A stretch of DNA of 64,000 nucleotides. Source: Myxococcales bacterium. Lineage in GTDB: Bacteria; Myxococcota_A; Polyangia; JAAYKL01. Location: positions 16,749 to 80,748 of the forward strand of contig JAAYKL010000092.1 of assembly GCA_012522445.1 (NCBI GenBank), written 5' to 3'. Of the stretch, positions 1 through 7,713 are shown piece by piece; the stretch's first letter is position 1; each line of letters starts with the position of its first letter. The notes beneath the pieces are model-generated. The model did not search any database, was not told where the DNA came from, and saw only the letters and a list, made by a program, of their open reading frames with translations. A program made the position numbers and the translations under genes.

Positions 1-63
1 GACACCGGCTGCGAGGTGCTCACCGCCTTTGCGGCCCCCCTGGCCAACAGCGAAATTTTCTAG
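1..63 (+). CDS. C-terminal end of an unidentified protein (partial)
   Basis: Frame 1 is open from the window edge to a TAG at 61-63 and encodes 20 residues, ending in LANSEIF. The codons are GC-rich at third positions, like the neighbouring genes. The 90 nt that follow contain a promoter for the next gene, consistent with a gene end here. Too little is present to name a family. Confidence 0.4.
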   Translation, partial: DTGCEVLTAFAAPLANSEIF

Positions 64-117
64 TTTCGGGGCATTTTTTCCACCCCGCAAAGACCGCGGC
101 CGGATGCAAAGCCATGA

Positions 118-147
118 TTGACGCCCCCGCAGCCGCTCATTTATGAT
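118..147 (+). promoter_or_regulatory. Sigma70-like promoter giving a probable leaderless mRNA
   Basis: TTGACG (118-123), an 18-nt spacer and TATGAT (142-147), followed by only 6 nt before the ATG at 154. Transcription should start at or next to the A of that ATG. No Shine-Dalgarno is present. The in-frame TTG at 118 is therefore read as part of the -35 box, not as a start codon. Confidence 0.55.
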
Positions 148-153
148 GCCACC

Positions 154-750
154 ATGAAAAAACACACCGCTTATATCGCTCCATTTGCGCTGGCCTGCGC
201 CCTGGCTGTGCTGGCCCTTCCCCACAACGCCAACGCCGAAACCCCGGTCAACGACAAGGTCTTCGGCCTCGGCATCCAGCTCGGCGATCCCACGGCCCTC
301 ACCATGAAGCTGCTCTTCACCGAAAAGTTCGGCATGCAGATGCACGTCGGCGGCGGCTCCTGGTGGCGCTGGGAAAACATGTTCATGACCGGCCTCGACG
401 CTGTCTGGCACCCGGTGATGCTCTACGACGGCTGGAAGACCTGCGCCCTCAACCTCACCTTGGGCGTGGGGGGCGGCCTGGGCCTCTACCGCTGGCACTG
501 GCATCGCTGGCACTGGTACGACGGGCACTATGTTCCCGACGACCCTTACTGGCACGACTGGGGGCGGCGCACCCACCCGGCGGGCTATGTCCGCATGGTC
601 ACCGGGGTGAGCCTCTGGTTCAAAAAGTTTCCCCTCGAGGGCTTCATCGAGCTCGATCCGGCCATTATGTTTTTCGGCGACAACCCCTACAACCAGCGCG
701 CTCTCTTCCACATGCAGTGGGTGGGCGCCGGAGGCCGCTGGTACTTTTAA
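154..750 (+). CDS. Exported, aromatic-rich outer-membrane-type protein
   Basis: A 198-residue protein of unknown specific function. The N-terminus is a clear Sec signal peptide: MKKH, a hydrophobic run, then cleavage near NANA-ET around residue 28. The mature part is rich in Gly, Trp, Tyr and alternating hydrophobic residues. It has a His/Trp-rich stretch (RWHWHRWHWYDGHY) around residues 112-125 and ends in an aromatic residue (RWYF-stop), as many outer-membrane beta-barrels do. A small barrel or barrel-like surface protein is inferred; no family was recognised. The ATG at 154 is chosen over the TTG at 118 because of the promoter between them. Confidence 0.7.
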   Translation: MKKHTAYIAPFALACALAVLALPHNANAETPVNDKVFGLGIQLGDPTALTMKLLFTEKFGMQMHVGGGSWWRWENMFMTGLDAVWHPVMLYDGWKTCALNLTLGVGGGLGLYRWHWHRWHWYDGHYVPDDPYWHDWGRRTHPAGYVRMVTGVSLWFKKFPLEGFIELDPAIMFFGDNPYNQRALFHMQWVGAGGRWYF

Positions 751-801
751 TTCCGCCCCGTTCGCTGCCCCGCTGCCGCAGCCGCGCTCCCACGCCCATT
801 T

Positions 802-2298
802 CTATCGCTGAACCGCCGGGTTCGCCGCGTCGCTGCGCGCCAAAATACCGCGCAACCGCTGGGCGTCCACCTGCAGCACAAAGGTCTTCTCCTGCAGCAG
901 GCGCACCATGCCCGGCGCAAAGCCCTTTGGTTTTTGCACGTAGCGGCGCAGCGCGTAGCTCACCTCCACCTTGGCCTCGTGGCGCAAAGACGAAAAATGC
1001 GCGGCCAGATGAGCGGCGTCGATGAGTTCGTCTTGGCCAAACACCTCGCCCCGCTGCAGCGACACCACCACGTGACTGCCCTGGGCCCCGCGGACGTGCA
1101 GCCACAAGTCCCACGGACGGGCGTGGTGCAGGGTGAGGGCGTCGTTGTCCCGCGCGCTGCGCCCCACCCGGGCCACGCGGTCTTTGGCGATGCGGTACTC
1201 GCGATACGGCAGGCGCATCGGCGTCCCGGTCTTGCCAGGCCCGGAGCCGCGCGGCCGCCCCGCTGACTGCCCGCGCCACCAGGTTTTCGCCGCCGCCATC
1301 GCCTCGCCAACATCGCCGTCCCCCGCAGGAGACACCGCTTCGGACAGGCGCTGCTGCCACTGCGCCAAGGCGTCCCGGCGCTCCCGGGCCTCTTGCAGGC
1401 GCGCCTCGATGGTTGCCAGGGCCCGCTGCCAACGCCGCGCCTTGTCGTACATGCGCTGCATGTTGGCCACCGCGTCCAGCGCTGGATCGAGGGGAATGGT
1501 CATGGGCGCCCCGGTGAAGTCGCGCGTCGAAAAGAGCGCGGCCCCCTTGGGCACCTGCGACAAATGCGCCTGCAGCACATCGGCCTGGGACCGCAGCGAT
1601 TCGTGCTGGGCGGCGTGGTCGCGATCGCGCTGCAAATTCTCCACAAGGCGCTCGGTCTTTTGCTGCGCCCGGCGAAACTGCGCGCACAGCGACTGGCGCT
1701 CGGCGTCGCGAGAGGACTCCCGGGTGTTTGGCGCGCGAGACGGCCCAAAGTGCGCGTCCACCAGTTGCGCGGCCGCAAAGCGCGCCTCGGGCATCGCGAA
1801 CTCCGGGGGTTGCGGGGGCGGGCTCCAGGTGGTGCCGCTCGCCAGACCGCGGCGCTTGGCCCGCTCCGGATAAAAACTGCCCAGCACCTTCGCGGCAACA
1901 TCAATGAGATAGAGATTGCTGTGGTGCCCCGTCAGCTCGGCGACGATCGAGGCGCTGGCATCGGCCCGGGCAAAGTCGAAGATGAGGATGCGGTCGCGGG
2001 GAATGACGCGCACCGCTGCCAACGGGGCGTTGCCGAGGTGCTTGCGCAGCAACATGGCGAAGGGGTGGGCGTTGGGGGCCTTGGGGGGGGCTTGGGGCAA
2101 GTGGCCCGCCGCGCCGCCCCGGGGGGTCAGCGACAGGTGCAGCCACAGGTTTTGTCCCGGCGTGCGGATGCCCAGCACCAGGCGATGGGGAATCTTGGGG
2201 GTGAAGGCCTCGCGCAACACCCCGGGCACCAAGTGTTGCTGCCAGTGCGTTGCCAACAACGCAATCTCCGCCGCATTGAGCTCCATGACATCATCCAT
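802..2298 (-). CDS. rqcH: NFACT family protein, RqcH-like ribosome quality-control factor
   Basis: A 498-residue member of the NFACT (RqcH/Tae2/NEMF, formerly fibronectin-binding) family. Family members bind stalled 50S-peptidyl-tRNA and, in bacteria, direct C-terminal alanine tailing. The NFACT-N domain covers about residues 1-190 and includes an Asp-Arg pair (RDRILIF, D102-R103) matching the DR motif RqcH needs for tRNA handling. A middle helical/coiled-coil region runs about 200-340. The C-terminal NFACT-R domain carries the family signature DLWLHVRGAQGSHVVVS. The protein is shorter than Bacillus RqcH (about 570 aa). It is divergent from the NAD kinase gene across 52 bp. Start: ATG at 2298; an in-frame ATG at 2286 is possible. 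Confidence 0.88.
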   Translation of the reverse strand: MDDVMELNAAEIALLATHWQQHLVPGVLREAFTPKIPHRLVLGIRTPGQNLWLHLSLTPRGGAAGHLPQAPPKAPNAHPFAMLLRKHLGNAPLAAVRVIPRDRILIFDFARADASASIVAELTGHHSNLYLIDVAAKVLGSFYPERAKRRGLASGTTWSPPPQPPEFAMPEARFAAAQLVDAHFGPSRAPNTRESSRDAERQSLCAQFRRAQQKTERLVENLQRDRDHAAQHESLRSQADVLQAHLSQVPKGAALFSTRDFTGAPMTIPLDPALDAVANMQRMYDKARRWQRALATIEARLQEARERRDALAQWQQRLSEAVSPAGDGDVGEAMAAAKTWWRGQSAGRPRGSGPGKTGTPMRLPYREYRIAKDRVARVGRSARDNDALTLHHARPWDLWLHVRGAQGSHVVVSLQRGEVFGQDELIDAAHLAAHFSSLRHEAKVEVSYALRRYVQKPKGFAPGMVRLLQEKTFVLQVDAQRLRGILARSDAANPAVQR

Positions 2299-2315
2299 TC
2301 GCCGCTGATTCCGGC

Positions 2316-2344
2316 TTGTTTGCCCGTGCGGGCGGGCTTACAGT
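2316..2344 (+). promoter_or_regulatory. Promoter of the NAD kinase gene, probably leaderless
   Basis: TTGTTT (2316-2321), an exact 17-nt spacer and TACAGT (2339-2344). The ATG lies 6 nt after the -10 box, at 2351. No Shine-Dalgarno precedes the ATG. Initiation seven bases past the -10 would put +1 on the A of the start codon. Confidence 0.6.
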
Positions 2345-2350
2345 CGCGCC

Positions 2351-3268
2351 ATGAACCATACGCGCATTTTGGTGATTCACAAACAATCGGGCATCTCCGA
2401 GATGCGGGCCACCGGCCACGCCGCCGCAACCCGCGCCCAACAAGCCTGTGACGACCCGGTCTTTGCCCCCATCGTCGCGCCCTTGCTCGCGGCCCATGAC
2501 GCCCACACCGAGGCCATGGCCCACGTCCGCAAGGTGCTCAAGTCCCACCGCCACCTCCGCGTCGTGTGGCGCCACAACCTGAGCGGCATCATCCCCGACA
2601 GCTTCGATCTCGTGATCACCATCGGCGGCGACGGCACCATCCTGCACGCCTCCCACGCCATCGGGCGCACGCCCATCCTCGGCATCAACTCCTCCCCCGC
2701 CACCTCCGTGGGCTACTTCACCGCCGGCGACGCGCAGCAAATCTCGGCGCTGCTCACCGCCTTCCTCGACGGCGGCGCGCGCACCCGCAATTGCTACCGC
2801 ATGGAGGTCCGGGTCAACGGCGAGGTGGTCAACTCCCGCGTACTCAACGACGTGCTCTTCTGCCACGAGTGCCCGGCCTCCACCACGCGCTACAAGCTCA
2901 TCCACGACGATTACCAAGAGATGCAAATCTCGTCGGGCATGTGGATTGCCACGGCGTCGGGGTCCACGGCGGCCATCCACGCGGCGGGCGGCACGGTGAT
3001 GCCCCACGCGGCCAAGGAACTGCAATACCTCGTGCGCGAACCCGCCATCTCGGCTTCAGACAAGGGCTTTCTCCCGGCCCAGCGCGTCCGCGGCATGGTG
3101 GGGTGCGACGACACCTTCGCCATTCAATCCACCATCGCCTCGGCCCGGCTCTACGTCGACGGGCCCCACGTGGCCATCCCCATCCGCTTCGGCGACATCG
3201 TCACCTTTCACGGCGGCGCGGCACCGCTCACCCTGCTGGTCGGACCAGCCCCGGCCACCCCCCGCTGA
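2351..3268 (+). CDS. nadK: NAD(+) kinase
   Basis: A 305-residue cytosolic kinase that phosphorylates NAD(+) (or NADH) to NADP(H). The hallmark GGDGT motif is at residues 92-96 in SFDLVITIGGDGTILHASH. The second conserved Asn-Asp (LNDVLFCH) and a Gly-rich substrate loop (SSGMWIATASGSTAAIHAAGG) follow. The N-terminal 80 residues are longer than in compact bacterial NadK and recall the extended, mitochondrial-like NADK2 branch. Transcription appears to come from its own promoter with the ATG at or near +1. The family assignment is strong; nucleotide preference cannot be read from sequence. Confidence 0.9.
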   Translation: MNHTRILVIHKQSGISEMRATGHAAATRAQQACDDPVFAPIVAPLLAAHDAHTEAMAHVRKVLKSHRHLRVVWRHNLSGIIPDSFDLVITIGGDGTILHASHAIGRTPILGINSSPATSVGYFTAGDAQQISALLTAFLDGGARTRNCYRMEVRVNGEVVNSRVLNDVLFCHECPASTTRYKLIHDDYQEMQISSGMWIATASGSTAAIHAAGGTVMPHAAKELQYLVREPAISASDKGFLPAQRVRGMVGCDDTFAIQSTIASARLYVDGPHVAIPIRFGDIVTFHGGAAPLTLLVGPAPATPR

Positions 3269-3325
3269 TCCCCCGCCCCGCTCACTGCTGTGCGGCGACT
3301 GCGGAAAGCGGCGACGGTGACGGGC

Positions 3326-3369
3326 CAAAAGCCGTGCAAAAGCCGTCTAAAATGCGTGCAAAAAGGAAG
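3326..3369 (+). repeat. Four 11-bp phased A-tract repeats upstream of the rplU promoter
   Basis: Degenerate 11-bp units begin at 3326, 3337, 3348 and 3359. The first two share CAAAAGCCGT exactly. Runs of four or five A recur at 3327, 3338, 3349 and 3360, with a shorter AAA at 3372, so the A-tracts sit on one helical face. They end about 8 bp before the -35 box of the rplU promoter. This is typical of intrinsically curved DNA or an UP-element-like activator of strong ribosomal promoters (inference). Confidence 0.6.
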
Positions 3370-3376
3370 ATAAAGC

Positions 3377-3404
3377 TTGATTTGAACGCGCCGAAGTGTA
3401 GTAT
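3377..3404 (+). promoter_or_regulatory. rplU-rpmA promoter
   Basis: TTGATT (3377-3382), a 16-nt spacer and TAGTAT (3399-3404). The predicted start near 3411 leaves a leader of about 60 nt before rplU. The phased A-tracts lie directly upstream. Confidence 0.55.
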
Positions 3405-3414
3405 GCCGTCGCTC

Positions 3415-3442
3415 TACTCACCCGGAAGCACCGGGCCGAGTA
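3415..3442 (+). promoter_or_regulatory. 5' leader hairpin of the rplU-rpmA mRNA
   Basis: Two stacked stems: TACTC (3415-3419) pairs with GAGTA (3438-3442), and CCCGG (3421-3425) pairs with CCGGG (3431-3435) around the loop AAGCA. The hairpin begins a few bases after the predicted start site. Its position suits an autoregulatory r-protein leader such as the L21 leader known in Firmicutes, but similarity to that family was not established. Confidence 0.45.
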
Positions 3443-3470
3443 CCGACGGAAAGAGCAGAAGGAACACGCT

Positions 3471-3782
3471 ATGTACGCAGTAATCGCCACCGGTGGCAAG
3501 CAATACCGGGTATCCGAAGGCGACAAAGTTCGCATCGAAAAACTCATCGGCGACGTGGGCGACAAGGTCACGCTGGACCGCGTCCTCATGATCGGCAACG
3601 GCGACAAGTCCAAAATCGGCACCCCGGTTGTGGCGGGCGCCAAAGTGGACGCCACCATCGTCCAGCAGGCGCGGGCCCGCAAAATCATTGTGTTTAAGTT
3701 CAAGCGGCGCAAAAAATTCCGCAAAAAACACGGCCACCGCCAGCCCTTCACCGAATTGCAAATCAACAAAATCAACGGCTAG
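3471..3782 (+). CDS. rplU: 50S ribosomal protein L21
   Basis: A 103-residue protein of the usual length for bL21. It opens [18 protein letters not shown] and has the basic 23S-rRNA-binding C-terminal region [21 protein letters not shown]. The Shine-Dalgarno GAAGGAAC precedes the ATG. rpmA follows after 11 nt, the conserved rplU-rpmA order. The gene obg, which often follows, is not here. Confidence 0.98.
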   Translation: MYAVIATGGKQYRVSEGDKVRIEKLIGDVGDKVTLDRVLMIGNGDKSKIGTPVVAGAKVDATIVQQARARKIIVFKFKRRKKFRKKHGHRQPFTELQINKING

Positions 3783-3793
3783 GAGAACACGCC

Positions 3794-4051
3794 ATGGCAC
3801 ATAAAAAAGGACAGGGTTCATCCCGCAACGGTCGCGACACCATCGGCAAACGGCTCGGCGTCAAACGATACGCCGGACAGGCCGTCGTCCCGGGCAACAT
3901 CCTCGTGCGCCAACGCGGCACCACATTTCACGCGGGGCGCGGCGTTGGTTGCGGCCGCGACTACACGCTGTTCGCCCTCGCAGAAGGCGTCGTCGCGTTT
4001 CGCACCACCAACAACCGCAAGTACATCGACGTCGTCGCCCGCGACGCCTAA
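3794..4051 (+). CDS. rpmA: 50S ribosomal protein L27
   Basis: An 85-residue bL27 starting [16 protein letters not shown]. It has the flexible N-terminal tail that reaches the peptidyl-transferase centre and the conserved [17 protein letters not shown] region. There is no extra N-terminal peptide of the Firmicutes type that needs processing. The Shine-Dalgarno is AGGAGAAC. Second gene of the rplU operon. Confidence 0.98.
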   Translation: MAHKKGQGSSRNGRDTIGKRLGVKRYAGQAVVPGNILVRQRGTTFHAGRGVGCGRDYTLFALAEGVVAFRTTNNRKYIDVVARDA

Positions 4052-4086
4052 TTTCACTCCCCCACACGCAAGCGCTCTGTTGGCTG

Positions 4087-4103
4087 TCGGTCGATAAGAC
4101 CGA
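4087..4103. terminator. Stem-loop between convergent genes
   Basis: TCGGTC (4087-4092) pairs with GACCGA (4098-4103) around a GATAA loop, between the end of rpmA and the end of the minus-strand gene at 4118. There is no U-tract on either side, so it may be a weak or factor-dependent terminator or only a 3'-end stabiliser. Confidence 0.3.
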
Positions 4104-4117
4104 TGGCGGCGCTGTTG

Positions 4118-5068
4118 TTACGCCCGCACGCCGCGGCCCACGGCGACAAAATGTCCGCCAGCGGGAATGACCCGCGCCACGCGAATGCCCACGTCCGATG
4201 CGCCATCTGAAACGGCGCCCACCGACGGGCAGTGCAAGGGCGTCCCCACGGGGGCGTCGTGCGCCTCTGGCACCATGAGGAGCCGCCAGGGCAGGCGCTG
4301 CGCGTGATCGATGAGCGGCCACAACTGCGCCTGTGCATCGCCCAGCTCTCCGACGCGACAATCGCCCGCGACGGTCCATTGATGGGCCTCGCGCACCTGC
4401 ACCCAGAGCCGCAAGTGCTTAAAGCCCGGGTCATGGCCGAGCACTTTTTCGAGCCGGGGCAAATCCGCCACGACGTGCTCGGGATCCGGGAAGGACAAGA
4501 CATTCACGTGCGCCGCCGTCACCCAGGCATCGCGCTGTTCGGCGTCGTGCGGGATGAGCGCGGCGCTGCCCTGGGGCGCGAAGGAGATCACCAGCGCGGC
4601 ACCGGAGAGCAACGCGCGCAACGCGGCTTCATCGGGCTGAAACTCTTCGGCGGCACGGGCCGCGGACACGACATTTACGGCGACACCGGTCTCGGTGCCC
4701 TTGCGCACCAACATCGCCTGCAGCAAGCGCCCCACACCGCGCGGCGGCATGCCAAACCCCACGTACACCAAGCTCGCCCCCGGCGCCTGGCGAGACAGCA
4801 GCTCGATGAGCGTGGCGGCCACGTTTCCGCCCAGCTTGCCGCCCCGGCGATCGATGAAGAGCACCGCGGGCGCCTCGGGCACACCGGACGACTCCCAAAG
4901 GGCGGCGACGCTCTCGCGCAGCGCGGCCCCGCAGACAAACTCCTCCATGGCGTCGAAGGGCGCGAGCAGGTGGCGCGCAAAATGACCTGCGTGGGGGGTT
5001 GGGGATGGGGATGGAGAGTCGGAGAGAAATTGATCGAAGCGTTTGGCCAGCGCGAGGGTGTATTCCAT
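4118..5068 (-). CDS. Hypothetical protein coupled to a GNAT-like gene
   Basis: A 316-residue soluble protein that I do not recognise. No signal peptide or membrane segment is visible. It has an alternating alpha/beta look with Gly-rich turns (FIDRRGGKLGGN, LVYVGFGMPPRG), which could be a Rossmann-like core. The ATG at 5068 begins two bases after the stop of the upstream gene (5071-6033); a TTG at 5074 overlapping that stop is an alternative. The near-overlap implies translational coupling, so the two products probably act in the same process. Confidence 0.7.
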   Translation of the reverse strand: MEYTLALAKRFDQFLSDSPSPSPTPHAGHFARHLLAPFDAMEEFVCGAALRESVAALWESSGVPEAPAVLFIDRRGGKLGGNVAATLIELLSRQAPGASLVYVGFGMPPRGVGRLLQAMLVRKGTETGVAVNVVSAARAAEEFQPDEAALRALLSGAALVISFAPQGSAALIPHDAEQRDAWVTAAHVNVLSFPDPEHVVADLPRLEKVLGHDPGFKHLRLWVQVREAHQWTVAGDCRVGELGDAQAQLWPLIDHAQRLPWRLLMVPEAHDAPVGTPLHCPSVGAVSDGASDVGIRVARVIPAGGHFVAVGRGVRA

Positions 5069-5070
5069 TT

Positions 5071-6033
5071 TCAAGGCATGAGCTTGAGGGTCCAGAGGAT
5101 TTGGTCTTTCGCTTCGCCGTCACAGATGACGTGGCGGTTGAGCCAGCCGCTCTGCTTGAAGCCGCACGCCGCGTACACGGCGTTCATCTCTTTGTTGTCG
5201 GCGTTCACCAGCGAGAAAATGGCCACGGCGCCTACGTCCTCGAGCCACTTCACAAACGAGTTGAGCCCAAAGCACGCCAGCGCGATGTCTGTCTTGGTTT
5301 TGAAGGTGTCGAAGTACAGGGTGACCTTGGCGTTGCCAAAGCAGTCCTGGTACTCGGCGGAGTACACATTGGCCTGGCCGCTGCGCTTGTTGACACACAA
5401 ATAATGGTAGTGCTCGACGTCGCGGCCAAAGGGCATCTGAATGGGAAACACTTCGAAATCCGGAGGCGGCGGCGGTGCGTCTTCGGTCTTGGCGGGCGCC
5501 TTGGCTTTGGCCTTGGTTTTGGCGGCGGGCTTTCGGGCTGGCGCGCTGCGGCGTTCGTGTTCACGGCGCAAAATCTCGGGGGTCTCCTCTTCGGTGATGC
5601 TCTCGGCCTTGTACCCCGTGGTTTTGATCTCCGCGTACTCCTTGGCCAATTCGCGGATTTCATTGAGGTACTCTTTGCGCTCTTCGGAGTCCTCGTTCAC
5701 CGAGTTGGCGTCCCAGCCGGGCTCGCGGATGTGGCCCATGATGTAGGCGTCGGAGCGCTTGTAATAGCCGGGGATTACGCCTTCGCGCAGGTATCCGGCG
5801 CGCTGCCATCCCGCAATGTCGTCGCGTTCAATGAGGGTGAACACTTTGCGGATGCGCTCGCTGACCTGGATTTTTTCGAGGTAGACCTGCTTTTGCTGCA
5901 GATTGCCGCCGCGGAAGTCCACCACGCGCAGGGTGGCGTTTTGCGCATCAAACAGCAGACAGCAAAAGATGTCCTCATTTCGGACGGTTTGTTCGCGTAG
6001 GGTGTTGGTTGGAATATCGACGAAAGCAGCCAT
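5071..6033 (-). CDS. GNAT-fold protein resembling beta-lysine acetyltransferase AblB
   Basis: A 320-residue cytosolic protein. The N-terminal part has a block (AGYLREGVIPGYYKRSDAYI) like the N-domain of AblB/YodP-type putative beta-lysine N-acetyltransferases. The C-terminal half has a GNAT-like end: an NADNKEMNAVYAACGF segment, then a hydrophobic strand and LWTLKL. Between them lies a charged Lys/Ala/Pro linker (about residues 170-220) not typical of AblB. No lysine 2,3-aminomutase gene (ablA) is nearby, so the substrate is unknown. The start at ATG 6033 is set by a strong AGGAGG; upstream in-frame codons lie across the promoter. Confidence 0.55.
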   Translation of the reverse strand: MAAFVDIPTNTLREQTVRNEDIFCCLLFDAQNATLRVVDFRGGNLQQKQVYLEKIQVSERIRKVFTLIERDDIAGWQRAGYLREGVIPGYYKRSDAYIMGHIREPGWDANSVNEDSEERKEYLNEIRELAKEYAEIKTTGYKAESITEEETPEILRREHERRSAPARKPAAKTKAKAKAPAKTEDAPPPPPDFEVFPIQMPFGRDVEHYHYLCVNKRSGQANVYSAEYQDCFGNAKVTLYFDTFKTKTDIALACFGLNSFVKWLEDVGAVAIFSLVNADNKEMNAVYAACGFKQSGWLNRHVICDGEAKDQILWTLKLMP

Positions 6034-6080
6034 GTAATAATGAGCCTCCTGCTCTGGCCTAAGTGCCGAAAAGGGCAAAA

Positions 6081-6110
6081 ATAATAGCACCTTTGCCCCC
6101 GGCCCATCAA
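6081..6110 (-). promoter_or_regulatory. Promoter of the GNAT-like / unknown gene pair
   Basis: On the minus strand, TTGATG (6110-6105), an 18-nt spacer and TATTAT (6086-6081) lie about 50 nt before the ATG at 6033. Confidence 0.5.
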
Positions 6111-6196
6111 TGCCACATGCATATATTGGTCTTTTCAAAGCATTGTCAAGAAGGGGCGCCGGTTTCGCCGAGGTGCGACAAAATTGGGGGCCTGCC

Positions 6197-6224
6197 TTGC
6201 ACCGCCACCGCGGCGCGCTACGCT
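6197..6224 (+). promoter_or_regulatory. Candidate promoter of the BrxD-BrxHI-like pair
   Basis: TTGCAC (6197-6202), a 16-nt spacer and TACGCT (6219-6224), about 30 nt before the ATG at 6255. The -35 is good; the -10 is only moderate. Confidence 0.4.
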
Positions 6225-6254
6225 CCATCCATTTTCAAAACCCCGGAGGGAAAT

Positions 6255-7706
6255 ATGTGCGCAACCACCGTCGCGAAAAGCACCACCGCCACTTTCAAAC
6301 GCCGCCAGGACGACGCCGACGCGTTCGACTTCGCCGGGGCCACGCCGCCAAAGAGGACGCCGAGGCGAATACCGGCTCACAACCAGCAACCGCTGCGCCC
6401 CAGGGAGCGGGACGCCATCATCCAGTCGTTGCGCGCTGGTGTAACGCCGCGCTGCGGGCTGCCACACATCCAGGTGGGGCGCGATGGAGAGATTGCGGCG
6501 ATGCGGGAAGACATCGAGCGCATCCAAGACGGCGGGGCGTCGATTCGCTTCATCATCGGGGAATACGGCTCCGGCAAGAGCTTTTTCCTACAATTGACGC
6601 GCGCCATCGCCCTCGAAAGCGACCTGGTCACCTTGCACGCCGATCTCGCTCCGGACAGACGGCTCTGCGCCACCCAGGGGCAAGCGCGCAACCTTTACGC
6701 CGAGCTGGCGCACAACATGGCGACCCGCGCCAAGCCGGAGGGCAACGCCATGAAGAGCGTGGTCGAGCGGTTTGTTGCGGCGGTGCGCAAACGCGCAGAT
6801 GCCACCGGCGTGTCCGTGGCGCACCTCATCTCAGCGCAGCTCGCGCATTTTTCCGAGCATGTGGGCGGATACGATTTTGCCAGCGTCATCCACGCCTATT
6901 GGGAGGCTTGCGAGCGCGGCAACGAAGAGCGGAAAAACAACGCCGTGCGGTGGCTGCGCGGCGAATTCACCCACCGAGCAGATGCCCGCAACGCCTTGGG
7001 GGTCCGTAGCATCGTCGACGACGACCGCATGTACGACCACCTGAAACTGCTCGGCCTCTTTGTCCACCAGGCCGGATATGGCGGCCTACTGGTGTGCCTC
7101 GACGAAATGGTCAACCTGTACAAACTCGCCAACGGGCCGGCCAGAATGGCCAACTACGAACAGGTATTGCGAATATGCAATGATTGCCTGCAGGGCAGCG
7201 CCGCGCACATCGGCTTCTTGATGGGGGGCACACCGGACTTCCTTTTCGACCCGCACAAGGGGCTGTACAGCTACGAAGCGCTGCACTCGCGCCTGGCAGA
7301 AAACACCTTTGCCCGCAACGCCGGCGTGGTCGACTACACCGCGCCAACCCTGCACCTCGCCAACCTGAGCCCCGAAGACCTGCTCGCGCTGCTGCACAAC
7401 ATCCGGCATGTGTACGCGGCTGGAAATGCGAGCCAGCGCTTGCTCCCGGACGAAGCCCTGCACGCCTTTTTGGCGCACTGTGCCCTGTGCATCGGCCAGG
7501 AGTACTTTCGCACCCCCCGCAACACCATTAAGGAGTTCGTAAATCTCTTGGCGGTGTTGGCGCAAAACCCCGCGCTGCACTGGTCGGAGCTGCTGCCGCA
7601 GGTGTGCGTATCTCCGGATCGCGAGAGCGGCATGAGCGACGCCTTGGGTGACGACATGTCCCAGCGCGCCACCGACGACAGCGGGCTCGTCAGCTTTCAA
7701 TTGTGA
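6255..7706 (+). CDS. brxD: BrxD-like P-loop ATPase (DUF2791 type)
   Basis: A 483-residue ATP-binding protein resembling BrxD (the DUF2791/BrxC-BrxD ATPase group). Walker A is GEYGSGKS at residues 102-109. Walker B is LLVCLDEM with D283-E284. The C-terminal part includes an RTPRNTIKEFVNLL stretch typical of the family. The first 90 residues are basic and low in structure. The ATG at 6255 follows GGAGGG. In type 2 BREX, BrxD and the helicase BrxHI accompany PglW/X/Y/Z; here only the helicase follows, seven bases downstream. A role in defence or DNA surveillance is inference. Confidence 0.78.
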   Translation: MCATTVAKSTTATFKRRQDDADAFDFAGATPPKRTPRRIPAHNQQPLRPRERDAIIQSLRAGVTPRCGLPHIQVGRDGEIAAMREDIERIQDGGASIRFIIGEYGSGKSFFLQLTRAIALESDLVTLHADLAPDRRLCATQGQARNLYAELAHNMATRAKPEGNAMKSVVERFVAAVRKRADATGVSVAHLISAQLAHFSEHVGGYDFASVIHAYWEACERGNEERKNNAVRWLRGEFTHRADARNALGVRSIVDDDRMYDHLKLLGLFVHQAGYGGLLVCLDEMVNLYKLANGPARMANYEQVLRICNDCLQGSAAHIGFLMGGTPDFLFDPHKGLYSYEALHSRLAENTFARNAGVVDYTAPTLHLANLSPEDLLALLHNIRHVYAAGNASQRLLPDEALHAFLAHCALCIGQEYFRTPRNTIKEFVNLLAVLAQNPALHWSELLPQVCVSPDRESGMSDALGDDMSQRATDDSGLVSFQL

Positions 7707-7713
7707 GGCAGAA

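Noticed and set aside
118..153. TTG start at 118 adding 12 residues to the first exported protein
   Set aside because: The bases form a -35 box, and the added residues would sit before a normal signal peptide.
363..1025. A 220-codon plus-strand frame with Arg/Pro-rich product
   Set aside because: It is a shadow of the exported-protein gene and the antisense of rqcH, with GC-frame composition only.
665..1687. A 340-codon minus-strand frame overlapping rqcH
   Set aside because: It is an alternate frame of the NFACT gene with no family motif; the NFACT frame explains the region.
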